From Sporothrix humicola (Eukaryota; Ascomycota; Sordariomycetes; Ophiostomatales; Ophiostomataceae), in assembly GCA_021396245.1 (NCBI GenBank), contig WNYE01000039.1, forward strand, positions 1 to 64,000: DNA of 64,000 nt. The letters are read 5' to 3'. The notes under the pieces were generated by a model. The model was not told the DNA's origin. It saw nothing but the letters and a program-made list of their open reading frames with translations, and did not search any database. This document shows positions 40,250-52,300 of this stretch, in pieces. The first letter of the stretch is position 1. Every line of letters starts with the position of its first letter. A program made the translations under genes and the position numbers.

Positions 40250-43200
40250 CATCGGATGAGAGTCGATTAACGACAGAGACCTGTGTCCTCGTCTCGCCCT
40301 CCCTTTGCTCAGTATGAGCACCCCTCTTCCAGTGAAGAAAAGATCGTCGTGACGATGGGACTTGTCACAAAATGTGAAGACGGCGAGGACGACAGACGAC
40401 AGGAGACGGCAGGGCGGCATTTTTCCTCTTTGGTTACGTTCGGCCTTTCTTGAGAAGTAACAGTTTGTTGGCGTTCACTGGCGTTCACTGGCGTCTGTTG
40501 GCGACTGTTTGCCGAGATTGAGACATCAAGAAGAAGAAGGCTGAGCGAAGGATGCCAACAGAACCAAGACTCAAGGGCGAGGTTCACTTTCCAGAGTAGT
40601 CCCGAGACATTGGGAGAATGGCCGGGGAGAGTGGAGAACAGACGGCAAGAAGATGAGAAGCGATAAAAACACGCCCTGTTTACGCCCCCATTTCTCTTGC
40701 CTTTGGATACTCCTTTTCTTCTGCCATTTCTTCCTATCCATTTGGGGAGGGATCGTCTTGAGGATTTGGAATTATGGACTTCCCAGTCTGGTGTATGATG
40801 GTCGTCAACTTGACGTCGATTCTGGCAAGTTGGTAGCGAGACGTTAAAAGTAAAAGAGAACTTGATGTATGTTACGTTTGTTTACATCTAGTGATTTCAA
40901 GAAAAGCCAACGTCAACAAACAACACGCGCACAAGTAACAATACAGCATATGCAATGCACGTCGAGTGCCGTCTGCAGTCTGCAGTCTGCAACTGTCCAA
41001 CTTCCAATTTCCAATCCACCGGAAAACGGGACGCGACGCGGTAATAAAATAACTGCAAGAGAAAATCAGAGTGAGATGTGAACAGGAAAAAGAAAGCAAA
41101 AGGAAAATCTGATCGACGCGGCTAACGAACAAGTGTCGGGCCGCAGGGGCGACGAGGTCAAAGCTTTAGCTGTCCACAGGCGCCGAAAGGCGCTGTAGTT
41201 GGATATGCCCAGGCGCTATAAACGCTACAAAAGCCGCTGAACCGCTGAGGCGCGCTGTGGGGACACCGAAAAGAAGGGTCCACTGGTCCACTGGTCCACT
41301 GTCCTCCAGGCGGACAGGCACTCGGGGCAAACACTGGCACTGCCGCCAAGAGAGAGCGAGAGAGCTCAGCACATCAGCACATCAGGGTGTCACGGCGGGT
41401 CAAAGAGCAACGGTCTTGACGTTTTGGGGACGAGTGGGTGAGGATGGTGGACTGAACGCTTGGGGGATCGACGACAAGCGATGTCCAAAGGGCTTGCCTG
41501 CAGATGTTCCTTTGGGATTTGGACTCGGACGCTCTTGATGATGGCCTTCTTCGTTCGTATCTTGAACCATTATCTCTCTTTAGGATACATTGCGCGCCCG
41601 TTTTTTGACATGTCGTTTTTAAGAGAATCGACTTTGAGTGAAAAGCTGAGTTCGTGATGTGATGGACGGCAAAGGCATGGAGAGCCAGGATTACGTCGAT
41701 CTTTGGGAAATCAGGGCTTTCATGACGACCCAAGAGAGGGGGAAGATAGGGGTTTGAATGGGGACGTTCGACAAGGAAGGCGGGAGAGTGACCAAAGTGC
41801 CCTGATTTCTGCTGGGATATTTCTTCTCCTGGGATGTAGTTTTTGGGATTTTGTGTCAACTCTTGATGATCTTTTTCATAAAGGTGGTGGGGACCAGTGA
41901 TGACGGGCAGGACAAGTCTCTCCCAAGTGCTGGATAAGGCGAATAAAAGGGGGGATAAGCATAAAAAGTGAACAAGGATATGCCGACATAAAATAATGAC
42001 GATATGGCGATATCAACAATAGTTTTGATGTTGTGAATTATGCTCACTTGATTTTCAAGCAAGTTTGTGAAATGTTTACAATGTCCTGCTCTGTCAGTAA
42101 TAATATGCCCCGAATCGATGGCACATATTTTATTTTCCTTCTCTCGAGACGAATCTCGATCGCGATGCGATGCCTGCTGTTCCGCGATCTCACTCCATAT
42201 TCCGCGCTCTGTTTTTTTTCTTCTTCCCTGTCTGCCGCGGAGACTCCCCACATTGTTCTGAAGAACAAGAAGATCAGGGGTGTGTGTAGAAGAAGGATTT
42301 CAGAGAGAGACTGTCTCTCCTGTGTGGCAAGAGTCAACAGCGGACGTCGCAAAGCCAGTAAAGTTTTGGGAACCTGTCTCACACGCCTCATATCCAACGG
42401 TGGAAGAGGATGTGCTGGAAGGGAACGTTGACGATCATATCCATTTTGGTCGCCAGTTTTGTGATGACGGCGAGACAGCAGGAGAACGGCCGGGACACGA
42501 CAGCTGGACAGATGGACAGCTGGGATAGGGCGTAGGACTCGAGTACTGGCAGAAGGAAAGCCCCAAGACTTGATCGTCGTCGGCTTTGCTGGACTTGGGG
42601 TCAAAATGCGCTGCGTGGGTGGTGATGGGCGAGATACTCAAAGTGACGTGTTTTTATTTGTCGAGGCGTGAGAAAAGTGGAAGAAATGTGGAAAGAGCAG
42701 TCGCAAAAAGGAGAGACTTAAACAGACACGACAAGACCAACGGCCAACATGCTCCCATCGCATGTTTGATGGCCACGATCCGGCGTGGTCAAAGAAATCC
42801 ACGATGCAATCACTTTACCACTCGTTCAAGTACTTTTGTTGTCGTTGGTGCCCCATCTTTCGGCGTGACGCTTTGGCCCGTCGCGCCCGCCCGCCTTCCG
42901 TCTTTCTTTGTTCTCTCGTCAATCGTTTGTCCAATCTTTGGTCAATCTTTGGCCCAAGTCTTGTCCATATTAAAGGGTTAATATATGATCGTACACTGCA
43001 ACAAAGGCACAAAAATCCAACGATGCCAGCGGAACATGTATCGTGATGAGATCGATGATCAAGGGATTTTTTCTCCTCGCTATCCACTCGAACGAGACGA
43101 AGTGACATCGGGCAATTTTACCATGACCAGCTGTTATTACACGTGAGAATGGCCTGCGAAGGATCAGAAAGCGAGAGACATATGGGGCACCCAAAGGAAA

Positions 43201-46200
43201 GTGAACAGGAAATCGTTACTCTGGGTGAAAGACCACTGGCATTCGAAAAAAAGACGATCACAACCCACGCTCCACGTTACTTTTGACCATGCTCCCTTGC
43301 GTGCGTTCAGCTCGTATTAGAGAGGAGAAAAACAGAGAGCAATAAGATGGAAGATTCGAGTCGACAAGTGGCATGGAGATCCTGCACAAACAGAGCATGG
43401 ACAACTTTCGGTAGCCCTCAAAAACATGGAGGCGGGTTGCCGTGTGTCGTCTTTCTTTTCTCGTCTCTTTCGTCCCCGCTTGCCGTTCCCGAGGAATGTG
43501 TGCACACTTGAGCTTGAGATGTGCAAGAGACGAGACAAAGAGATGGGCAAAATGAGCACAAAATGCACACGGCAGACACACGACTTGCACACGATGTGCA
43601 CACATGGGCAGATAGGAAAATAAGGGAGATATGCACGATATACGATGCACATGAGCTGACAGGCACGTACATATTGTATGCAGGCACTTTGACATGATGC
43701 TGTTGGAACGTCAGCAAAGTGCTTGCATCCATTCGACCAGGAACGACGTGTAATGTATGGCATCTGGCCGGCGGTGATATCTGAGGGTGTAGGACGGGCA
43801 CCAAAATATCAAGACCACACTTGTGCACTCACAAACCACGCCATTTGCCTGCCCGCTCGTCGAATGCACAACCTTTTGTTGCCTTCCCTTTTCTGTGTAT
43901 TCTCCACATAGCTCCCGGTTGGTCGGTTGATGATTTGCGGATTTTCTGATCCTCTCTCGCTTCTGAGTTATCTGGTTTTCAGTTTCCCTGAGAGCCTTGG
44001 TTTCCTGTGACCCTCTAATCTTCCACCAGCATGTCTGACTCTCTGACCCTTTGACCATCTCCTGTTCACGGGATTGACGGCAGTGGCAAACCGAGTCCAG
44101 TCCATGGGAATGTTGAAAAAGGCAGATGGATGTGCCGGAAAGGCCAACGGTGAGCCGAAAGCAAAGCCCGACAGACGAGGTCGATGAGGATGCAGGCAGC
44201 CAGCCAACGGTAATTTGTAACATGATGACCAAGAAAGACGAAGAACTCTTGGGATGGAGGGTACCTGCGTGCCCTGAACTGCACTGCACGACCCTGATAT
44301 GCGGCAGGCAATTTCTGTTCCTTCGCAAAGTTCCTCTTTTCTCTATCGATTTCTTGTGTGCAGGAACATCACCAGCGAGCCCCTTGCATAAGGGGTGTGT
44401 GTTTACCGTCGATCATTTTTCAACCCACACAAGAAAACACACCACAACAAGAGACCAAAGCACGAAATACTGCCCGACAGTTGCCCCTTGCAGAACGACG
44501 AGGATCCTATTTCTGCCTTCTTTTTCAACAAGGCCGCTCTTCAACTTCAACGATTTGATACGAACATTGTGTACCATTGCTGCTGCAGAGACGAGATGGT
44601 GATACAAGTAGCTCTTTGCTAATGAATCCCAAGGGAAAAGAAAATACAGAGTGTGAATCTCTTTGGGATGGGGCAGCGGCTACACAAAAAGGGCACAGCG
44701 TGTTCATTATTTTCCCAAGTTTTCTCTTCATGTGCATGCACGATACATGTCCTGTTTTGGGAAGGCATGACGCCGGAGGGTAGCACAGTTGCACGTCCAG
44801 ACTGTCCTACTATCCCCTCCGTACTACAGAGGACGGTAGACCACCAATACATCTGTGTACACTTGCTGCCCTCGGTCCCAAAATAGGAACGGCGAGATCC
44901 TTGATTCGCCGGACGTGCAGCCAGATACAGCAAGAAATAAATGTACAATGTAGGTACCAGGACGTACAAGAAGCACAAAATATATTGGGGATATTGGGGA
45001 TATTGGAAAAAAACGTCTCCGTGTCTCTTGTGCACAGCACGCAGACTGTTTTCGCCGAGTGGCCTGTTGTGCACCAGTGCCTTCTTGTACGATGCGCATC
45101 CTGTGCAAGACATATTTGTATCACCGTCGGAGGCAGTAAAGGGGGAGGCAAGAAAAGGGGAATGCGACTTGTGTCCTGCTTCCTGCGTCTCCTGCGTCTG
45201 ACCAGGATCCAGGCTCGAGAATGAACTCGAACTCCAGATCTCCCAAGAGTCCAGCCAGTCCAGGACAGTGTTTTGCTCTGTGGTCTGAGTTCGTTTCCCT
45301 TCCGTTGGGATAGGGATGGCAATGGACAACAAAAAACCACATGTGTTCCTTGTGGCCATCTTTTCGGAGAAATACTCAGACTGTTTAAGGGCGATATCAG
45401 AGATATGGCAGGGAGAAAAAGAAAACCAAACGTAAGACTGCAAGAAAAAAGTAAGAATGAAGGTGCACATCAGTGGATGCGTGGAGTCTCTCGATCGATT
45501 CTCATCATATCTTGTCCACGCTCCCAACTCGTGAAATGCTGTTATTACTGTAGCCTTGCCCTGCAAAGGGGCGGGCTTGCCGTCCATCGTCAAGCGAGAA
45601 CGTGTAATCTCGGCCGCATCTTTGGAGGAGCATTGGACTCCATCGAGAGGCAGAAAAAGTAGGAAAAGCAGGAAAGCCACCAGCACGAATGCACAGCGGA
45701 AATGACCGTCGTTGATATTGATACTGAACCGATATCCTCATATTGAATCGATAATCGACCGAAATAAAACGGAGAAACAAGAGGCTGGGCAGCCATGTCT
45801 CTGTCCGTTCCGCACTTTTGTCTCTTTCTGCTGTTGCCTTTTCTCTTTGTTACCTTTTCTTTCATCGCCGTCTTGCCCGTTACACTTGAGAGGCGTGCGA
45901 GAGCGCGTCTCCGTCTCCATATCTCTCTGTCTCCTGTGTGTAGTACAGAATAGTGCATACAATGTAAAACACAAATGTCTTACTCTCATAAAATGGCAGG
46001 ATAGGCCAAAATGAGCCCCAGCCAGCCAAACAAAAAGCAGGAATCAAGAAAGAGCAGGAAATTTGTCGAAAACTGACAATAATCAACAAGAACGAACAAG
46101 GAAAATTGACACGCTGGATACAGACGACTGGAAACAATTCAAAACGGCCATGCAACGAGGCGAGCCGGGACAATGTGGTCCGTCTTTGTGGGAGAGACAT

Positions 46201-49200
46201 ATCCGTCAACTGCAAACTATCAGGGGGAGGCTGTGTACAGAGTAATACACAGTAATTACGTCGGAGGTTTTGCTTGCAACTTGGAAAAGGAAACAAACAA
46301 CAGGCTATACATATACAAAGGTGCAAAAGGAGAAAGAAAAGAAGAAGTAAACGGCTCCCAAAAGAAACCAGGTAATACATGGCACTCCAACTTTGGCAAC
46401 GGTGGACATTATTGTGCATGCAACTTGCACCTGCACTTGCACACGCACTTGTGTGTGGGATACAGTGATATAAAAAGAAAAGAGAGGCGTGGGGCTCGGG
46501 GCTTGAGGCACCTACTCGATGTGGCCGACAAGAGAGGTGCAATATCGACTGATCAAGATATATTTTGCATAGCCGGTGTGGACGTGTGGACATGTGAACA
46601 AAAGTCATATTCCGCCCTAGAGTACGGAGTATTACTTGTGCTTGTGCTCGATGTGCTCTGTGTCTCTTGTATATTGTGTGATATGCCACTGGCATTACCT
46701 CCCAACGAGTACATCGTGCACACAACTCGGCACGGAACGACAAGAACCGGGGCGGCGGCTAGGGAGACCTACAACCTATCTTGGGAAGTAGACTGTCCAG
46801 ATGCGGCTGTGGTCGTGATTGTAGTCGTCATTGATATTGTGGCTGCGGCTGCGGACCGCCTTCTGTGCAAGTAATTAGGTCTCCATGGCGATTGTGCATC
46901 TTGAGATATGATCAGACTGAATAAAAATGACGAAAAGGGGACGAAAGTATCCCATATGGCTGTCACCAACATGGACAAATGGATGCCATGTTCGTTGCTC
47001 GTGGCGGAACGAGGGCCGCCAGGGGAAAAGCAGTCAGAACAAGGATGCCATGGATTTGCCTATCTTGGACAGGCGCGAGAGGATTGAGTTCTTTTGAAAT
47101 CTTTTGAACCTTTTTGAAGTTTTCAAGGAAGGGGAGCTTGGACTCGTTGGGATAAATGCTTCCCGTTTGCGTGTGGTTTGTTCTCACACACACTCTTCTC
47201 GGGTTTCCTCATTAAAACATTAAAAAAAGCCTCTTTTCAATATCCTTGCTCAACGCGATATGGACCTGAACCATTGCAGGGGTTGACGCGCACCTCTTGT
47301 CCAGGAACTGAGTAAGGACGAATAGGGGCCTTCTCCGGCGGGCCACAAAAGGGACCTGGAGCATGGAGCATGGGAAAGGAAGCATGGCCCATTTTTTGCG
47401 TCTTTTCCCAAATCCCAGCAAGCCCAGCTGGCTGGTCGAGCTGCAATGACTGGGTTTAAAAACACTGGAGACAACTGAAGATAACTGGAGACCTTTGAAT
47501 TCAAAGAGGATTAAAGTCAACTGGAGACGGCGGGCGGTGCCAGGGGGATGGTATTTTTTTGGGGGCCAGGGGCGCAAAAGGGGAAAGGAAACACACGAAA
47601 GCTGCACAAGTCAAAGTGAAAAGTGGCCCACTGCGCATTTCGGGCATTTTTGGGCGCTTTGTGCTTGGAAAGGACAAACACCACACAAGCAGAAACACAA
47701 ACACAAACAAGAGAAAGAAACGGGGCGGGGGATCTTCGTGGAAAACGGGCATTACGGGAAGAGCACGGTTCGGAGCACGAAAGACGAAAGAGGACGGTGC
47801 GCTGGTGCGTCTTTTGGGTTCTCTCGGGTCGGTCTTCCTCTTGTCGTTTTGGGAGAAAGATGGACAGTGATGGGCGGTGATGTGCACGAACAGGCCTCTT
47901 CTTGTGAAGGTCTGTGAAGATTTTGTGACGATTTTTGTGAACCTAGCTGGCCAGGACACAAAGAGAAAAGAGGAGGAGACAGAGCAAATCGAGGAAACGA
48001 CAAGGTTTGAAACGGTTAAACTGATGTCCCGGGAACAAAACGTGTCGACGGAACGAGACAATCCCTGTCTTCGCATGTCCTGTCCTCGTTTTTTCTCGGC
48101 CTGGTTCTTCTCTCTCTGTCTCTCTCTGCAAATTTGGCATGAACGAGAGGAATATCGAGTGGTAGGGGAGCAGGGGTGCTTCAGTGACAGGGCTTCGCGA
48201 GAAGGGACCGGGGGTGTTTAAATTTTCTGGGCTTGGCCTTTTTCGAATGAATTTGAATTTGCAAAGATGCAAGATGCAAAAGGCAGGGGGTGGGAAAAGT
48301 GAAAATGATGAAATTCGAAACCGAGAAAAGACAGACGAGCGAATGTGAGGAAAAAGAGAAAATCAGAAACAAAACATGGCATGGCAGTTGAAAATAAAAC
48401 GACATGAAAGGATATGAAGGACTCGGGACTCGAATACTCGACAATATGGGAGATGATGCGTGAGATGGGATGGACACTGCAGGTGGAGCTTCATTCTGTT
48501 TACCTTACCTTCGGGCGAGAGTTTCTGTTTTTTGTCGAGTCAAATATCACGGAGATTTGTTGTGTGAGATACGACAAGACGACACGACAACAAGATGACA
48601 AGGCGGAAGGCAGATACCGATCTATTACTTGCTGCGTCGGCTCTGGTTCCGTACCACGGCCGAGACGAGGCAAAAAAGGCTTATTGCCCCAGACATCCCA
48701 CATATGTGCATCTTAAAGGGCGTTTGGGGTGCACGTCCTCCGTAATAAGGTCGAAAATGCTCCGTTCATATGTGCTTAATGCGCCTCGCATATATGTGCC
48801 ATTGCCGGCAGGGGGCCAAAGGCCAAATAGGCACCGCCCCCCAAATAAAAGCGCCGAGCGAGAGGATCGTGATGAGATGAGTCGGCAAAGCGGTAGCATC
48901 GCTTCAGCTCTTCCATCTTTGAGCTGTCCCTTTTGGGATCGTCTCGAGACCTTCTTGGGATCGCTGGTATCTTTTAGGGGCTTCGAATTTCCGCATCTGC
49001 AAAAGTCTGCAGTCCACTCTGCAGCGTGCTGCAGGCTGGCCTTGGTTTTGATCACCGTTTGAGTTTTTCAGTTCGTTTTTTTTTCAGCTTCGAAGCCGGG
49101 GACACCAGTTCGTATGCGAGACGAGACAGACAGACAGACAACAAAAAGACGATGACTTATGCCTGCATTGCACATGTACCGGGAAGGAAAAGTGGAAAAA

Positions 49201-49293
49201 GACACATGGGGCCCCTCTGCCTCTGTCGGTCGCTTTCGTCTTTTGTCGTCTCTTTCTGTTGTCTGTTTCGTGCTTTGGTGTTTCTTGGCTGCT

Positions 49294-49320
49294 GGGTCTG
49301 GGTCTGGGCCTGGGCCTGGG
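49294..49320 (+). repeat. Canonical G-quadruplex motif, GGG tracts with 3-nt loops
   Basis: Five GGG tracts start at 49294, 49300, 49306, 49312 and 49318 with loops TCT, TCT, CCT and CCT, a strict 6-bp period. It meets the usual G3N1-7 rule with one spare tract. Confidence 0.9.
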
Positions 49321-52300
49321 CGAGCTATCGCGGTCTGCCGGCGCAAAATGATACTGCATCCTGTGCAGCATTACCGTAAAGTCGATTTTCCCATATGCCA
49401 ATGGCCGATGGGGCTTGCCATGCAGGTGCAAATTCGAAAAAGTAAGGCGCAAAAAGCAAAAAAGAGCAAAAAGTCTCAATACCCGCAATAGCTGGCACAA
49501 AAGGGTAAGGAATAGGAACGAATTCAGAGAACAGACGACGCCAACGAGACAGGCTACGACGACTTTGGAAAGGGCCACCAATGTGAAAGTGACGGAGTGC
49601 AGGTGCGTGTGTGTCTGCATGCATCTTGGCGTGGCAGGCGGGGTGGAGACATTCTGCCACGAGGAGGGGAGGAGCAAAGGAGCTTAGGGGGAGAGAGGGG
49701 AAAGTACGAAGTACATGTTGCGTACAAATGAAGGAAGGAGCGAGACCGAATACATTATTAGGAGGCGTGAACCACAGTGCCTCTTTCCCAATTTATTCCC
49801 ATACATGCACCAAAAGTACAACCACTTTGCACTTTACTCTGCGGCGATTTTATTGGGAGCAATTTATTGCACACACGCGATACAGAACACGGCACGACAA
49901 AGTGAACCCGACCCGGGGCGAACAGAAACGTCGTATTCATGTGTCCTTGAAAGGCAGGACGTTGGTCGAAGTGTGGTTTGAAAAGTAGGGACGGAACATG
50001 GCAGTGCGGGCGTGGGCGGCACGATACATTTAATACTTATTTGGTCAGGAGTTTTGAGTTCTGGATGGGAGAGACGGGACAAAAAACACGTGCAACCTGC
50101 AGGTCAGGATTGTCAGGTTGGTTGGGCTGCATGTTTCCAATAACTGAACATGTGTGGGCATAAAGTACCTCTATGCAGGTATTTATATTTTATATGAGAT
50201 GTCATATGGGAAGGCGCGACCGACTTTATACGGGGTACTTGTCTTGTGACGTACAATTTACAAGTGCTGCTGCAGGTGAGGGAAGGAACGAACGTCTCCC
50301 TACATAAAATTGACAGGAAGCAAAACGTCACGAAGGGGCAAACCTGCATTTTACACGTGGAGAACAGGAGGGAAACCATAATGGAGATTCTTGCATCCCG
50401 TTTCAGTACGCTGAACTGAGTAAAACGGCAAGCAATAAATCAAAAAAGAAGACAAAAAAAAAGCAAATATCAAATAGCGAAACCGCCTTCGATGCAGACG
50501 CAGGGAGGGGAAGGGACGCCGGCCGGGTCGTGGAGATTGGAAGGTCTCACTTTTGTGTGGCCGGCGCGGCTCCGTTCATGAGAGGAAGGGAGGCCAGGAA
50601 AGTGAAAAGGGTTCTCAAAAAGAAAGGACATCGGCCCTTCATAAATTCATTGTACGACTATATCGTTGGCACGCCGTGGCCATGGTGGCCAGGCCAAAAA
50701 AAAAACGTGTTGGTCGAGGGGCCATCCCAATTCAAGACAGTGCATCTCTTGTTGCCCGTTTCATTTTGGGTGCTTTTGAGTGCCGAGCGGTCTTTGGTTG
50801 GCCAACAACACGCAAGGGGGCCAACAAGATGCAAGAGGTGACAATGGGAAACAAGGAGAACAAGGGGTTTTTAAAATACGATGTATGAGATGCCAGATGG
50901 AGGGGGTGGGAGATCGATCGTACTGGGAAGGGAGACTTGAAAGGCAGATTAAAAGACAGATTAAAATGCGATAAAATGCGATGATAAACAGATGCAAAAT
51001 GCAAAATGCAAAACAAAGATGAGCTGGGTGACTCTGATTGGAAAGGGCGGGTGGAAAGGTGAAATGGTGGAAAGGGGTGCGGATGTGATCGAATCGCAGC
51101 CAATCGATCCAAATCCCAACCGTTGTTTGCAGCCGTTTGGGTGCCGTATCGTGTCCCTGGCGTGGGCGTGTTCCAGGCACTGAGTGGTTCTCGGCGTGCA
51201 ATGTGCACTTTCTTCTGCATGCGCTCAGACAAAATGCACAAAACGACGGTTGGCCATTTGACGGCGTGGAAAGATGCATCCCAAACGGCACAAACGGTCA
51301 ATGGGAAAAGAAAGAAAAAAGAAAAGAAGCAAAAAGTCGATAGAAACGAATGGCTTTTGACCAAAAGAGAACCGCCGCAACGCTGGAAGGACTCCTTGCA
51401 TCCGGGCGTCAGCTGCGTTTGCCGCGCTTTCAGCTGATATTCAGCTTCAATGCATGCACAAGTGTATTTACGCATTTTTTGTGTAAACATGCAAAACTAG
51501 GAACGCCATCCAAACGCCATCCATCTAGCACATGGCTTGCTGCAGGGCCGGCTGTCACACAGAATAAGTACATAAGATCCAGGCAATTATTGCACCTCGT
51601 ACTTTGTACACGAGATATCGACGACACCCTCTTGCAAGCGAGGACGCGAGAAGGCATCCAGCTGCAGTAGCTCGGTCTCTGGAGTCTGCAGTCAAAGTAC
51701 GAAAAGGGCCAAAAAGATGCCCACAAGCTTTGGACCTGACTCCTCACTGACGTGAAAGCGACGTATTTTCAGGTACACGTATCGGAAAAAGAAAATAAGA
51801 GACAGACCAGGCCGGGGATGAGAGACAAAACTAGAAGCCAAAATACAAAAAGACTGGCCAAAACGAAACGCTCGTTCGTGCTATGAAAGTGTGGGCCAAA
51901 ACGTGGAGTACTCGTAATACATGGTCGATGAAAAGAGAGAGACATGCATCCAAACTATCAGCACTTGTGCGCCCTCCTTTCGAATCATTTATTACCGATA
52001 TTTCTTTTACTTACTTGGTCTGATTGCTGCATATGTTTGTCTTGCACGTATTCCGTCTTCTGGCCGCTCAAACGTCCATACGAGGATCATATCCCGAGGG
52101 ACTATTTTGTTTGGATTTCTGTTTGAAATTGCCATGCAAACAGCATGCAAAAGGGAGACATTTGAGATATCAATAACATGGCACCAGTGCATGTCTTGTA
52201 GCCATGGTATATCTCACTTGCAGGTCTCCTCACATCGCCGACCTTCTCCCTATATTGTGGGATTGTCATACCAAACTCACACAATACATCGGCACCGGAC

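Noticed and set aside
42280..42640. Weak coding-like frames on both strands near 42.3-42.6 kb
   Set aside because: Short, interrupted by stops and without any recognisable domain; a pseudogene reading cannot be supported.
44810..45010. Sequence resembling part of a solo LTR
   Set aside because: No TG...CA ends, target duplication or second copy could be identified in the window.
45880..46743. 287-codon minus-strand frame
   Set aside because: Cys/His/Leu-rich with no motif, and it overlaps a 233-codon frame on the other strand; not supportable.
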